Below are positions 16,609-25,901 of a stretch of 55,556 nt of DNA, in pieces (within the stretch, counting starts at the first letter, position 1; each line of letters begins with the position of its first letter). Location: positions 1-55,556 of the forward strand of contig CACNCB010000010.1 of assembly GCA_902618695.1 (NCBI GenBank), given 5' to 3'. The position numbers were made by a program, and so were the translations under genes. The DNA is from an uncultured Pelagibacteraceae bacterium (GTDB lineage Bacteria; Pseudomonadota; Alphaproteobacteria; Pelagibacterales; Pelagibacteraceae). The notes under the pieces are model-generated. The model had not been told where the DNA came from. It did not search any database and saw only the letters and a list, made by a program, of their open reading frames with translations.

Positions 16609-17397
16609 ATGTCTAAAAATATTTTAGAGATTAATAATTTAAGTAAATATTTTGGTGGTTTGGCTGCTGTTTCAGATTGCTCAATTAAAGTAAAAAGGGG
16701 AACGATTACGGGCATCATTGGACCTAATGGATCTGGTAAAACAACTTTATTTAATTTAATTGCTGGAAACTTAAAATCATCAGGTGGAATTGTTACTTTT
16801 AATGATGAAAATATCACAGATATGCCATCTTACGAGTTATTTTCTAAAGGATTATTAAGAACTTTTCAAATTGCTCATGAATTTTCAAACTTATCAGTAT
16901 TAGAAAATTTAATGATGGTTCCAGGGAACCAATCTGGTGAAAAGTTAATGACAGCATTATTTAAACCAGGTGTAGTTGCTCAAGAAGAGGATAGAGTTAA
17001 AGAAAAAGCTAAAGAAGTTGTTGATTTTTTAAACTTAGGACATTTATCAAATGAACTTGCTGGAAATCTTTCAGGTGGGCAAAAAAAATTATTAGAACTT
17101 GGAAGAACAATGATGGTGGATGCAAAATTAGTATTATTAGATGAAGTAGGTGCCGGTGTTAATAGAACTTTGCTTAAAGATCTTGGAACTGCAATAGAGA
17201 AGTTAAACAAAGAAAAAGGTTATACATTTTGTATGATCGAACATGATATGGATTTTATTGGAAGATTATGTGATCCAGTAATTGTAATGGCTGAAGGATC
17301 AGTTTTATTTGAAGGATCAGTTAAAGAGGCAAAAAAAGATGAAAAAGTAATTGAGAGTTATCTTGGAAGAGGATCAAAATTAAAGGATACAAACTGA
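16609..17397 (+). CDS. Liv-type ABC ATPase (LivG-like), second system
   Basis: This 262-residue ATPase has Walker A GPNGSGKTT, signature LSGGQKKLLELGRTM and an H-loop in MIEHDMDFIGRL. The Walker B stretch reads LVLLDEVGAGV, with Glu-Val in place of the more usual Glu-Pro. It resembles LivG/BraF-type subunits. The operon order here is ATPase-ATPase-permease-permease, different from the first system. It starts five bases after the ProC-like gene and its stop overlaps the next ATPase by one base. The likely binding protein is the convergent gene at 21762-22943. Confidence 0.92.
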   Translation: MSKNILEINNLSKYFGGLAAVSDCSIKVKRGTITGIIGPNGSGKTTLFNLIAGNLKSSGGIVTFNDENITDMPSYELFSKGLLRTFQIAHEFSNLSVLENLMMVPGNQSGEKLMTALFKPGVVAQEEDRVKEKAKEVVDFLNLGHLSNELAGNLSGGQKKLLELGRTMMVDAKLVLLDEVGAGVNRTLLKDLGTAIEKLNKEKGYTFCMIEHDMDFIGRLCDPVIVMAEGSVLFEGSVKEAKKDEKVIESYLGRGSKLKDTN

Positions 17398-18104
17398 TGG
17401 CTTATTTTGAAGGAAAAGAAATGACAGGCGGTTATGGAAATGGTCCAGATATTATTAGTTCGTGTTCTGTTAACGTTAATAAAGGGGAAATAGTATCTAT
17501 TCTAGGCCCCAATGGTGCGGGTAAATCAACTGCAATGAAAGCAATGCTGGGTTTATTAAATTTAAAATCTGGATCAGTTATGATCGATGGTAAAGATATT
17601 TCAAAATTATCACCACAAGATAGAGTTAAAGAGGGTATTTCTTTTGTACCTCAAACAAAAAATGTTTTTGCTGGAATGACAGTTGAAGAAAATTTAGAAA
17701 TGGGTGCATTTCTTGTGAACGATGAAATTCAGAATATTATTGAAGAAATCTATGAATTGTTTCCAATTCTAAGAGAAAAAAGAAATCAGATGGTTGGTGA
17801 ACTTTCTGGAGGTCAAAGACAACAAGTTGCTTTAGGTAGAGCCTTAATGATTAAACCTACTGTTTTAATGTTAGATGAACCAACAGCAGGTGTATCACCA
17901 ATTGTTATGGATGAATTATTCGATCATATTGTGAAAGTTAAAAGAACAAATGTTGCTATTTTAATGGTAGAACAAAATGCAAAACAAGCCTTAAGCATTT
18001 CAGATAGAGGCTATGTGCTAGTTACTGGAGAAAATCGTTATTCAGGCACTGGTAAAGAATTATTAGACGATCCAAGAGTAAGAAGCTCTTTCTTAGGCGG
18101 GTAA
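17397..18104 (+). CDS. Liv-type ABC ATPase (LivF-like), second system
   Basis: This 235-residue ATPase has GPNGAGKST, LSGGQRQQVALGRAL and VLMLDEPTAGVSP, and ends with the LivF-like tail VRSSFLGG. It lacks the N-terminal extension seen in the first system's LivF. It overlaps the upstream ATPase stop by one base and ends one base before the permease start. Together the two form the nucleotide-binding pair of a heteromeric importer. Confidence 0.93.
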   Translation: MAYFEGKEMTGGYGNGPDIISSCSVNVNKGEIVSILGPNGAGKSTAMKAMLGLLNLKSGSVMIDGKDISKLSPQDRVKEGISFVPQTKNVFAGMTVEENLEMGAFLVNDEIQNIIEEIYELFPILREKRNQMVGELSGGQRQQVALGRALMIKPTVLMLDEPTAGVSPIVMDELFDHIVKVKRTNVAILMVEQNAKQALSISDRGYVLVTGENRYSGTGKELLDDPRVRSSFLGG

Positions 18105-18105
18105 T

Positions 18106-19116
18106 ATGGATTTTGTAAATGCGATAATTCTTTTACTAAACTATATTTTCATTCCTGCATTAACTTATGGTTCTCAGTTAGCACTGGGTGCAATATTTGT
18201 AACACTTATTTATGGAATTTTACGATTTGCAAACTTCGCAACTGGTGACATGATGTCTTTTGGAACCATGGCAACGATTTTATTTACATGGTATTTTCAA
18301 TCTTTAGGTGTTTCTTTAGGTGTTTTACCTACTGCTTTATTGGCTATTCCTTTTGGAATAATTTTCATGATTTTTTACATGCTTTTAATAGATAAGTTTG
18401 TTTTTAAGTATTACAGAAATCAAAAAAGTCCCCCAGTTCAATTTGCAATGGTGAGTATTGGTGTAATGTTTGTAACACAAGCAGTGGTCAGAATTATAAT
18501 TGGACCTGGTGATAGAAGATTTTTTGATGGTGAAAAATTCATTATTAAAGCTCGTGAATTTAAAGAGATGACAGGTTTAAACGAAGGTCTTGCACTGAAA
18601 TCCACTCAAGTAATTACTATTTTTGTAACAATAGTTTTAGTCTCTTTATTATTTTGGTTTTTAAATAGAACCAAAACTGGAAAAAGTATGAAAGCTTATT
18701 CTGATAATGAAGATCTTGCTTTGCTATCAGGTATTGATCCAAAAAAAATAGTTTTAGTTACTTGGGTTATTGCTGGCATTTTAGCTACAATTGGTGGAGC
18801 TTTGTATGGTTTAGATAAAAGTTTTAAACCATTTACTTATTTTAATAATATGCTTCCTATTTTTGCTGCTGCAATTGTTGGAGGAATTGGAAATCCATTT
18901 GGAGCCTTTTTAGGTGGATATGTAATTGCTTTTTCTGAAATACTCCTCACTTATGCATATAAAAAATTCTTTATGTATGTTTTACCAGAAAGTTTGGAGC
19001 CAAATAGTTTAGTTCAGCTATTGTCAACAGATTACAAGTTTGCTGTATCGTTCTCTATACTTGTAATTGTTTTAATTTATCGACCATCGGGAATATTTAA
19101 AGGGAAAGTATTGTGA
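18106..19116 (+). CDS. Liv-type ABC permease (LivH-like), second system
   Basis: The protein has 336 residues and eight to nine hydrophobic helices. The family signature LALGAIFVTLIYGILRFANFATGDMMSFG is near the N-terminus and the coupling region TGKSMKAYSDNEDLALLSGID lies near the middle. It is about 40 residues longer than the first system's LivH. The difference is mainly a charged loop around FIIKAREFKEMTGLNEG and another near residue 290. The stop overlaps the following permease's GTG start. The substrate class is amino acid or amide by family; it is not resolvable further. Confidence 0.9.
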   Translation: MDFVNAIILLLNYIFIPALTYGSQLALGAIFVTLIYGILRFANFATGDMMSFGTMATILFTWYFQSLGVSLGVLPTALLAIPFGIIFMIFYMLLIDKFVFKYYRNQKSPPVQFAMVSIGVMFVTQAVVRIIIGPGDRRFFDGEKFIIKAREFKEMTGLNEGLALKSTQVITIFVTIVLVSLLFWFLNRTKTGKSMKAYSDNEDLALLSGIDPKKIVLVTWVIAGILATIGGALYGLDKSFKPFTYFNNMLPIFAAAIVGGIGNPFGAFLGGYVIAFSEILLTYAYKKFFMYVLPESLEPNSLVQLLSTDYKFAVSFSILVIVLIYRPSGIFKGKVL

Positions 19117-20483
19117 GAAAAAACCTAAATGTAATCGCAGCTTACAGCATCATGATGGTGCTTATTCTAATGGTTGGGATATTTCAATCTTGGAATATTG
19201 CTTTATCAATATTTAATCTTTGTTTGATTTCTGCAGTCATGACAATGGGTGCAAATATTCAATGGGGGTACGCTGGTTTAATTAATTTTGGAATTATGGG
19301 TTATACAGCTTTAGGTGGTTTAGCTGCGGTATTGATATCTGTAGATCCTGTTCAAGAGGCTTGGAGAGCAGGTGGTTTCGATATTCTAATGTCATTATGG
19401 CTGATGGTAGTAATGGTATTAGTTATAAGGTTTATTTTAAAAAGATTTGAAAAATCAAAAATCAGAACATACAGCATAGCTGCAATAATAATTTCAGGTA
19501 TTTTACTTATTAGATTTTCTGCAGAGCCAGGCATAGAAGCTATTGAGGCAGTTGATCCTGCTAAAACTGGTTTCTTAGGAGGATTTGGATTACCAATTAT
19601 ATTTTCTTGGATAGTTGGAGCTCTTTTTGCAGGGGGTTTAGCATTTATAGTTGGAAAAGTTGCACTTGGTCTTAGAGCTGATTATTTAGCTATTGCTACT
19701 CTTCTTATTTCCGAAATTGTTATTGCGATCATTAAACATGAAGATTGGCTCACAAGAGGGGTCAAAAATGTTATTGGATTAAAAAGACCTGCACCTTATG
19801 AAGTAGATCTTCAAACAACTGATTGGTTTATTAAATTAGTTGAAAAGTTTAATTCAGGAAAATTAAGTGTAATTGAGAATTTAGCTGATAGACAAGCTGC
19901 TTTAAATCAACATGTTATTGAAGGCTCTTCAGTATTTGTAAAACTGTGTTATTCAGGATTATTTTTATTAGTAGTAATTATTCTTTTAATTTTAACTCAA
20001 AAGGCTCTTTATTCTCCATGGGGAAGAATGATGAGGGCAATTAGAGATAATGAGGAAGCAGCAAATGCAATGGGTAAAAATGTTGTTAAACAACATTTAC
20101 TAATTTTTATTTTAGGCTCAGCAATTGTTGGAATTGCAGGCGCAATGCTTGTTACACAAGACGGTTTATTTACACCAGGAAGTTATAGACCTATGAGATA
20201 TACGTTTTTGATTTGGGTGATGGTAATTGTTGGAGGAAGTGGAAATAATTTTGGAGCAATTTTAGGAGGATTTGTTGTTTGGTTCTTATGGATTGAAGCT
20301 GCACCAATATCATTATTCTTAATAAACTTTTTCACTGCGGGAATTTCTGAAACAAATGCACTTAAAGCTCATTTAATTGAAAGCGTTCCTTACTTCAGAT
20401 TTTTACTGATGGGATTAGGATTGTTGTTTATAATGAGGTATAGACCTAAAGGTATACTTCCTGAAAAAATAGAAATAAAGTAA
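19113..20483 (+). CDS. Liv-type ABC permease (LivM-like), large, second system
   Basis: This 456-residue permease is over 100 residues longer than the window's first LivM. It has the family segments ANIQWGYAGLINFGIMGYTALGG, GLRADYLAIATLLISEI and the coupling helix MMRAIRDNEEAANAMGKNV. Extra sequence lies between the first helices (around residues 75-165, including an added hydrophobic pair) and in a hydrophilic insert around 215-275. The start is GTG, overlapping the upstream stop as GTGA. It is followed after five bases by a 23-residue peptide gene and then an MFS gene. Confidence 0.9.
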   Translation: MRKNLNVIAAYSIMMVLILMVGIFQSWNIALSIFNLCLISAVMTMGANIQWGYAGLINFGIMGYTALGGLAAVLISVDPVQEAWRAGGFDILMSLWLMVVMVLVIRFILKRFEKSKIRTYSIAAIIISGILLIRFSAEPGIEAIEAVDPAKTGFLGGFGLPIIFSWIVGALFAGGLAFIVGKVALGLRADYLAIATLLISEIVIAIIKHEDWLTRGVKNVIGLKRPAPYEVDLQTTDWFIKLVEKFNSGKLSVIENLADRQAALNQHVIEGSSVFVKLCYSGLFLLVVIILLILTQKALYSPWGRMMRAIRDNEEAANAMGKNVVKQHLLIFILGSAIVGIAGAMLVTQDGLFTPGSYRPMRYTFLIWVMVIVGGSGNNFGAILGGFVVWFLWIEAAPISLFLINFFTAGISETNALKAHLIESVPYFRFLLMGLGLLFIMRYRPKGILPEKIEIK

Positions 20484-20488
20484 ACGTA

Positions 20489-20560
20489 ATGAAATATATT
20501 ATATTAGGTGCTGCTGCTGCTTGGGCTTTGTATATGGCTGATAAGTATTTATTCTTTTAA
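20489..20560 (+). CDS. 23-residue single-helix membrane peptide
   Basis: This small reading frame starts with ATG five bases after the permease stop and ends exactly on the first base of the MFS start codon (TAATG). The predicted peptide is one hydrophobic helix rich in Ala (ILGAAAAWALYMA) with a charged break DK and an aromatic end YLFF. The tight fit between two genes, proper start and membrane-like composition support a real microprotein. Alternatively it could be a leader coupling translation into the MFS gene. No known family is recognised. Confidence 0.5.
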   Translation: MKYIILGAAAAWALYMADKYLFF

Positions 20561-21729
20561 TGAATAAAAATCTTTCATTACTTATATTAAGCCAGATTTT
20601 TGCTTTTACAGCTGCCCCAGTCACCGTTTTTTTAAGTGGTATAATTGGTTCAAAATTTAGTCCAATAAAATCTTTAGCAACTCTTCCAATGGCTGTGTCA
20701 GTAGTCGGAATTGCGTTGTTTGCTTTTTTTGCTGCAAAGTTAATGAGTATAATTGGACGGAAATTGGGCTTTATTTATGCATCAATTGGCACATGCTTTT
20801 CATCTCTTTTAACTGCATACTCTATAATAATAGAAAGCTTTATCTTATATAATTTAGGATGTTTTTTAATTGGTGGAGGAATAGCTTTTAGTCATCAATA
20901 TCGTTTTGCAGCAGTCGAGGTTGTAGATAAGGACTATGCACCAAAAGCAATTTCTATCATTTTATTAGCGGGAATAGGTTCAGCATTTATTGGTCCAAAC
21001 ATTGCAAATATTTCTAAAGAACTTATCTCAAATCATATTTATGCAGGTTCTTATTTTGCGCTTGCAGCATTATCTATTTTATCAACAATATTTTTATTTT
21101 TTTATCAGGAACCTATAAAGACATCAAAAAATCAATATAAAACTGGAAGAAGTTTTTTCGAACTTATGTCACAACCAAGATTTCTACAGGCACTTGTAGC
21201 GTCAGCTTTTGCCTATGCTGTAATGACTTTTTTAATGACAGCAACTCCCATAAGTATGCATTTGATGGAGAAAATAAGTTTATCCAAAACTGGTTTTGTT
21301 ATTCAGATTCATATAGCAGCCATGTTTTTACCTTCACTAATTACTGGAAATTTAATTAAAAGGTTTGGTCATAGTAAAATTATGTATGTGGGAGTTTTAT
21401 TATTTTTAATTACAATAATAACTAGTTTGTTTGAACAAAATTTTATTAATTATATGATTGCTCTTATTTTTCTGGGGCTAGGCTGGAATTTTTTATTTAT
21501 ATCAGGAACAAGTTTACTTGTTTTGTGTTACAGAGAAGAGGAGAAATTTATAGCTCAAGGTTATAATGATTTAATTGTTTATTCTATACAAGCAGCAGCG
21601 AGTTTGTCTGCTGGGGTCTTTCTAAGCTTAACTAGCTGGAAAACTATGAATTTAATATGTTTGATTTTTCTAATTATCATAGCTCTTTCTACAATAAGAG
21701 CTGATTTAAAAAAAAACCCCAGTAATTGA
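20560..21729 (+). CDS. Major facilitator superfamily transporter
   Basis: This 389-residue membrane protein has about 12 hydrophobic helices and the MFS layout of two six-helix halves separated by a cytoplasmic loop (KTSKNQYKTGRSFFE). The A-like motif after helix 2 is weak (KLMSIIGRKLGFIYA). The substrate is unknown; the class contains drug and metabolite exporters. It is coupled to the preceding 23-codon gene. Its last six codons form the left arm of the bidirectional terminator, so its C-terminus KKNPSN is dictated by the hairpin sequence. Confidence 0.85.
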   Translation: MNKNLSLLILSQIFAFTAAPVTVFLSGIIGSKFSPIKSLATLPMAVSVVGIALFAFFAAKLMSIIGRKLGFIYASIGTCFSSLLTAYSIIIESFILYNLGCFLIGGGIAFSHQYRFAAVEVVDKDYAPKAISIILLAGIGSAFIGPNIANISKELISNHIYAGSYFALAALSILSTIFLFFYQEPIKTSKNQYKTGRSFFELMSQPRFLQALVASAFAYAVMTFLMTATPISMHLMEKISLSKTGFVIQIHIAAMFLPSLITGNLIKRFGHSKIMYVGVLLFLITIITSLFEQNFINYMIALIFLGLGWNFLFISGTSLLVLCYREEEKFIAQGYNDLIVYSIQAAASLSAGVFLSLTSWKTMNLICLIFLIIIALSTIRADLKKNPSN

Positions 21730-21745
21730 ATTACTGGGGTTTTTT
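21711..21745. terminator. Bidirectional intrinsic terminator between convergent genes
   Basis: This is a perfect 17-base inverted repeat (21711-21727 with 21729-21745) around a single G. It has A6 on the left, T6 on the right and a CCCCAGTAATT core. The innermost bases must open to form the loop. It can terminate the MFS transcript on the plus strand and the binding-protein transcript on the minus strand. The MFS stop codon lies inside it. Confidence 0.92.
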
Positions 21746-21761
21746 GAATTAAGATAAAAAA

Positions 21762-22943
21762 TTATCTTTGTTTTTTAGTTTTGAATTTTCCGCCTTTAAT
21801 CTCTTGTTCTAAGAAAGAACCTTCAGCTTCACCAACATCAGTAAAAGTTACTCCAGTAGCACCTTCGTAATTAATCTTTTTACCTTTTGCTAGTAAATCT
21901 AAACCTTTCTTAAGTTCACCTGGATAAATTTTAGTTCCAGGAGCGTTAGCAACATCCATTACATTTTTTGCAATTGATGCTCTGTCAGCAGAGTTACCTG
22001 CTTGCATTGCAAGAACGATTAAAGCAGCTGCATCGTAAGATTCACCTGTGTACGGACCAGAAGCTTCTACACCACCAGCTTTTGCAACTTCAGCAAATAT
22101 ACCTGCACCTTTACCAGTAGAACCCGGCAATGATCCAAATGATTTACTTAAATCTTTTCCGAATGCATCAACTAAAGATTGACCAATCATACCATCTGAT
22201 AAAATAAATCTATCAAACGCACCAGAGTCTAAAGAAGCTTGAATAATTCCTTTTCCTCCTTGGTCAAGATAACCAATAACTGCTACAGCATCACCACCAG
22301 CAGAAGCAAGAGTTGCTACTTCAGATGAGTAATCTGCTTTTCCATCTTCGTGAGCAGTTACAGTTGTAACTTTAATACCATGAGCTTCAACTGCTGCTTT
22401 GTAAACATCAGCTAAACCTTTACCATAGTCATTGTTAGTATAAGTGATTGCAACACTTTTTACTTTTCTGTCTTTAGTAATATCAGCTAAAATTTGACCA
22501 CCTCTAGCATCTGATGGAGCAGTTCTAAAGAAATACCCTTTGTCATCTAGAGTTGTTAATCCTGGAGAAGTAGCTGAAGGTGAAATCATTACTACACCAT
22601 TTGGTACAGCAACGTTAGTTGCAATAGCACCAGTTACACCTGAACAGTCTGCTCCCATAATTGCAGCTACACCACCTGAAATTAAACCTTCAGCTGCAGC
22701 TGTTGCCGCTGCTGAGTCAACACAAGTTGAGTCTGCTCTTACTGGCTCAATTTTTTTTCCACCTAATAGTGAACCTGAATCAGAAGCTTCTTTAAACGCA
22801 AGCTCTGCAGATGCAGCCATAGCTGGAGTTAGAGATTCAATAGGACCAGTGAATCCTAAGATGATCCCCATTTTAATATCTGCCATTACCTTTGTTCCAA
22901 AAATAGAAACAAACATAAATGCAGCGATAAATAGTTTTCTCAT
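21762..22943 (-). CDS. Periplasmic amino-acid-binding protein, second liv-type system
   Basis: This 393-residue type I periplasmic binding protein has a signal peptide (MRKLFIAAFMFVSIFGTKVMA). The mature start is DIKMGIILGFTGPIESLTPAMA, and later come AIMGADCSGVTGAI and the GESYDAAALIVLAMQ segment common in liv-type proteins. The start at 22943 is fixed by an AGAGGA Shine-Dalgarno; an upstream in-frame start would lack one and add eight residues. It faces the G-F-H-M operon tail to tail across the shared terminator and is the best candidate for its binding subunit. Two cysteines (CVDS and DCSG) may form a periplasmic disulfide. Confidence 0.88.
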   Translation of the reverse strand: MRKLFIAAFMFVSIFGTKVMADIKMGIILGFTGPIESLTPAMAASAELAFKEASDSGSLLGGKKIEPVRADSTCVDSAAATAAAEGLISGGVAAIMGADCSGVTGAIATNVAVPNGVVMISPSATSPGLTTLDDKGYFFRTAPSDARGGQILADITKDRKVKSVAITYTNNDYGKGLADVYKAAVEAHGIKVTTVTAHEDGKADYSSEVATLASAGGDAVAVIGYLDQGGKGIIQASLDSGAFDRFILSDGMIGQSLVDAFGKDLSKSFGSLPGSTGKGAGIFAEVAKAGGVEASGPYTGESYDAAALIVLAMQAGNSADRASIAKNVMDVANAPGTKIYPGELKKGLDLLAKGKKINYEGATGVTFTDVGEAEGSFLEQEIKGGKFKTKKQR

Positions 22944-22948
22944 TATCT

Positions 22949-22954
22949 TCCTCT
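22949..22954 (-). promoter_or_regulatory. Shine-Dalgarno deciding the binding-protein start
   Basis: AGAGGA on the minus strand lies five bases before the ATG at 22943. It supports that start over the ATG-like alternative eight codons upstream. Most other genes in this window lack such a site. Confidence 0.75.
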
Positions 22955-23050
22955 TTATTGTTAACAATTTATAAAAGCTAATTTAAGTATGAATACAATC
23001 AATATTCAATGACAAAATTATCCTATTTTAGATGGGTTAATTGATACGGA

Positions 23051-24532
23051 TTATCTTATTGAGAAAGGGTCTAGAGAGGGTTCGTCTGATGTGTAGAACC
23101 AAGTTGTTTTTACTCTTGTGTAGTCTTTAATTGAATCAATTCCTGCTTCTTTTCCATATCCACTATCCTTGATACCCCCAAATGGAGCTGAAGGTGAAAT
23201 TAATCTATAAGTATTTACAAATGTTATTCCTGCTCGGATAGCATTAGATACCCTCATGCCTCTTGCAAGATCACTAGTATAAACACCTGAAGAAAGACCG
23301 TACTGATTGTCATTCATTAATTCTATTACTTCTTTTTCAGTATCAAATTTCATCACTGATAATACAGGACCGAAAAGTTCATTCTCAGCAGCCGGTAAAT
23401 TATGATTTTCACACTCAATAATTGTTGGAGGAAAATAATAACCTTCATTTGAAAAAGGATGTCTTTTACCACCACATTTAATTTTTCCACCTTGTTCAAC
23501 AGTTAATTTGATATTTTTTTCTATTACTTCTAATTGTTTGAAGTTACTTAATGGACCCATTTCAGTATCAGAGTCCATAGGAGCACCTATTTTAATTTTT
23601 TCTGCTCTTGATGCTAACTTATCCAAAAATTTGTTATATATTCCTTTTTGTAAGTATAACCTTGAACCTGCTATACAACTTTGACCACTTGCTCCAAATA
23701 TTCCAGCAGTTATTCCATTAATTGCATTTTCTTGTTTGGCATCATCAAAAACAGCTACAGGACTTTTTCCACCTAATTCTAAACTTACTTCAGATAAATT
23801 TTCTGCAGAGTTTCTAATAATATGCCTTGCAGTTTCAGGACCTCCTGTAAAAGCTACTTTCTCAACTAAGTTGTGAGTAGTTAAAGCTTTACCACATGGA
23901 TCTCCAAAACCAGAAACTACATTTACAACACCTTTTGGTATTCCAGTTTCTTCAACTAACTTTGCAAATTCAAACATAGTTGCTGGTGCTAGTTCAGAAC
24001 ATTTAATTACTACTGTATTACCCATAGCTAAAGCAGGTGCAACTTTTGTTGCAGTTAAAAACATTTGAGAATTCCAAGGAATGATAGCTGCAATAACACC
24101 TATTGGAATTCTTGTTGTGATCGCTTGAATATTTGGTTTATCTATTGGAAGAACTGTTCCTTCAACTTTGTCAGCTAAACCTGCATAGTAATCATAATAT
24201 TCTGCAATGTATTTTGCTTGTTGATAAGTTTCTCTGTACAGTTTCCCTGTATCAATTGTTTCAATCTTTCCTAATAATTCAGAATTTTCTCTAAGTTTAT
24301 TTCCGAGTGCTCTCAAATATTTTGCTCTATCTCTTGCAATCATCTTTGGCCATTCACCTTCAAAAGCTTTTTGTGCAGCTTTTACAGCTCTATCTACATC
24401 ATTTGCGCTAGCTTCAGGAACTATAGCCCAAGGCTTATTATTTTCTGGATTTAAAGTTTCAAAAGTTTTTTTTGTATCAGAGTCTACCCACTGACCATCT
24501 ATAAACATTTGATATTTTTTTAACTCAGGCAT
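23051..24532 (-). CDS. NAD-dependent aldehyde dehydrogenase
   Basis: This 493-residue ALDH superfamily member has IPWN at 151-154, VSLELGGKSP with the general base Glu252 and GASGQSCIAGS with the nucleophile Cys286. Length and motifs match betaine-aldehyde or hydroxymuconic-semialdehyde-like dehydrogenases. It is the last gene of a minus-strand operon with a flavin monooxygenase, a DUF1185 protein and an alpha/beta hydrolase. It overlaps the hydrolase gene by eight bases. The context suggests it oxidises an aldehyde released by that pathway to an acid. It is not closely similar to the other two ALDHs in the window. Confidence 0.92.
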   Translation of the reverse strand: MPELKKYQMFIDGQWVDSDTKKTFETLNPENNKPWAIVPEASANDVDRAVKAAQKAFEGEWPKMIARDRAKYLRALGNKLRENSELLGKIETIDTGKLYRETYQQAKYIAEYYDYYAGLADKVEGTVLPIDKPNIQAITTRIPIGVIAAIIPWNSQMFLTATKVAPALAMGNTVVIKCSELAPATMFEFAKLVEETGIPKGVVNVVSGFGDPCGKALTTHNLVEKVAFTGGPETARHIIRNSAENLSEVSLELGGKSPVAVFDDAKQENAINGITAGIFGASGQSCIAGSRLYLQKGIYNKFLDKLASRAEKIKIGAPMDSDTEMGPLSNFKQLEVIEKNIKLTVEQGGKIKCGGKRHPFSNEGYYFPPTIIECENHNLPAAENELFGPVLSVMKFDTEKEVIELMNDNQYGLSSGVYTSDLARGMRVSNAIRAGITFVNTYRLISPSAPFGGIKDSGYGKEAGIDSIKDYTRVKTTWFYTSDEPSLDPFSIR

Positions 24533-25310
24533 TATTTATATGTTTCATTATTGCATTATTTACTTCGTCTGCATATTCAATAGTGCATAAATGTTTTCCA
24601 TTTTTAATTTCAACATATGTTGAATTTTGTATATCTTTATTTAAATTTTTTGACATATCAGGCGTAGATCCTGGGTCATCTGATCCTGTTATAATTAAGG
24701 TATTTGTTTTAATATTTTTTATATTTTCAAGATTGTCTTGATAGTTTGCAAACACTTCATAAGATTTAATAAAATTTTCTTGATCAATTCCTTTCTTGTT
24801 AAGAATTTTCATAAACTCATCATATAACTCAGGATTTTGTTCAAGGTATTGATCTGAAAACCATCTCTTCATTGCCATTTGTGATATCGGCATATTTTTT
24901 TTTGCTAAATTAACTCTATCAATTACATTTTGTCTTTCTTCTGCTGTCCTTTTGTATGTAGTGGATATTAGTGTTAAAGAATTTAAATAATTTTCATATT
25001 TTGAAGCAAATTCAATTGCAATCAAAGATCCGATAGAAAAACCAATTAAATTAAATTTCTCTATCTTTAGGTTTTTTACTAAATTTGATAATTGATCAGT
25101 AAAATTTTCCATTGATAAATTTGGCTTTTTTAAAGGTGTTTTTCCATGTCCCAACAAATCGTAAGTTATAAACGAATTGTTCTTAAAAAATTCAATTTGT
25201 GGTTTCCACATTTGTTGATTTAAACCAACACCATGAATAAAGATTAATGGTAAAGAATTTTTGTTGTTAAAATAATAATGATTTTGATCGTTATCAAAAT
25301 TGTAAGACAT
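24525..25310 (-). CDS. Alpha/beta hydrolase (enol-lactonase/HOD-like)
   Basis: This 261-residue protein has a canonical alpha/beta fold. The oxyanion-hole HGVGL is near residues 26-30, the nucleophile elbow GFSIGS is at 90-95 (Ser92), the acid is in TGSDDPGSTP and the catalytic His is in GKHLCTIE. It resembles 3-oxoadipate enol-lactonase-like ring-product hydrolases, but the substrate is not determinable. The ATG at 25310 is preferred over a TTG directly before it. It lies between the DUF1185 gene (three bases away) and the ALDH gene (eight-base overlap), so it probably hydrolyses a product of the flavin monooxygenase. Confidence 0.88.
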   Translation of the reverse strand: MSYNFDNDQNHYYFNNKNSLPLIFIHGVGLNQQMWKPQIEFFKNNSFITYDLLGHGKTPLKKPNLSMENFTDQLSNLVKNLKIEKFNLIGFSIGSLIAIEFASKYENYLNSLTLISTTYKRTAEERQNVIDRVNLAKKNMPISQMAMKRWFSDQYLEQNPELYDEFMKILNKKGIDQENFIKSYEVFANYQDNLENIKNIKTNTLIITGSDDPGSTPDMSKNLNKDIQNSTYVEIKNGKHLCTIEYADEVNNAIMKHINNA

Positions 25311-25313
25311 CAA

Positions 25314-25898
25314 TTAGTTATCGATGCCCATCTCTTTCATATCTTGATATCTATCACCCGTTCTTGCATGAGCTCGTCCAGTTGGAGCGCCTCCAATTGC
25401 AACAACTATTTCATCTTCATTAGGTGCATCATGAATTGTAAATTCATGCGTTAGATAAAAAGGTCTTAATCCAGCATCAGTTTTATGCATCATTGGAATT
25501 GAAATTTTTGCACCCGCAGGACCTCTGGTATTTGTAAAACTTAAATAGGAAGTTCCATCAACGGCATCTCTAAATTTATTTCCAAATCTTAAAGTATGAA
25601 TAAATGCAGATGCATGTTCTATCTCACCATTTAATCCAACCATAGCAGCTTTTCCATAAGCTAAAATTTTTTCACCTGATCCAATTTCTTTTGTTAATTC
25701 TGGAACCAAAAGATCTCCTAATTGAGGTGCAAGATCTAGTATTTCTGGTTTTAAATCTTCTACAAAACCTTTTCTAGCCCAAGGGTTTTCTATAACAGCT
25801 GCAACTGAGACTAATAGAACAGGTTCTTTTGCTTTTTTTCCACCTTCAATAAAAGTTTTATCTACAAATTTTGCAAATTTTCTAAGCTTTAAATCCAT
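25314..25898 (-). CDS. DUF1185 'amino acid synthesis' family protein
   Basis: This 194-residue cytosolic protein matches the DUF1185 pattern. It has a VSVAAVIENPWARKGFVEDLKP opening, GKAAMVGLNGEIEHASAFIHT, the GPAGAKISIPMMHK segment and a C-terminal GGAPTGRAHARTGDRYQDM. The family name is historical and no activity is established. Conserved His and Asn/Glu residues around NGEIEHASA look like an active-site patch. The gene lies three bases downstream of the LLM flavin monooxygenase and three bases upstream of the hydrolase. A role in the same catabolic sequence, for example opening or tautomerising a ring product, is inference. Confidence 0.85.
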   Translation of the reverse strand: MDLKLRKFAKFVDKTFIEGGKKAKEPVLLVSVAAVIENPWARKGFVEDLKPEILDLAPQLGDLLVPELTKEIGSGEKILAYGKAAMVGLNGEIEHASAFIHTLRFGNKFRDAVDGTSYLSFTNTRGPAGAKISIPMMHKTDAGLRPFYLTHEFTIHDAPNEDEIVVAIGGAPTGRAHARTGDRYQDMKEMGIDN

Positions 25899-25901
25899 TA
25901 A

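Noticed and set aside
22540..22974. 144-codon plus-strand open frame opposite the binding-protein gene
   Set aside because: It is an antisense shadow of the signal peptide and Ala-rich region of a well-supported minus-strand gene, with no ribosome-binding site or family match.
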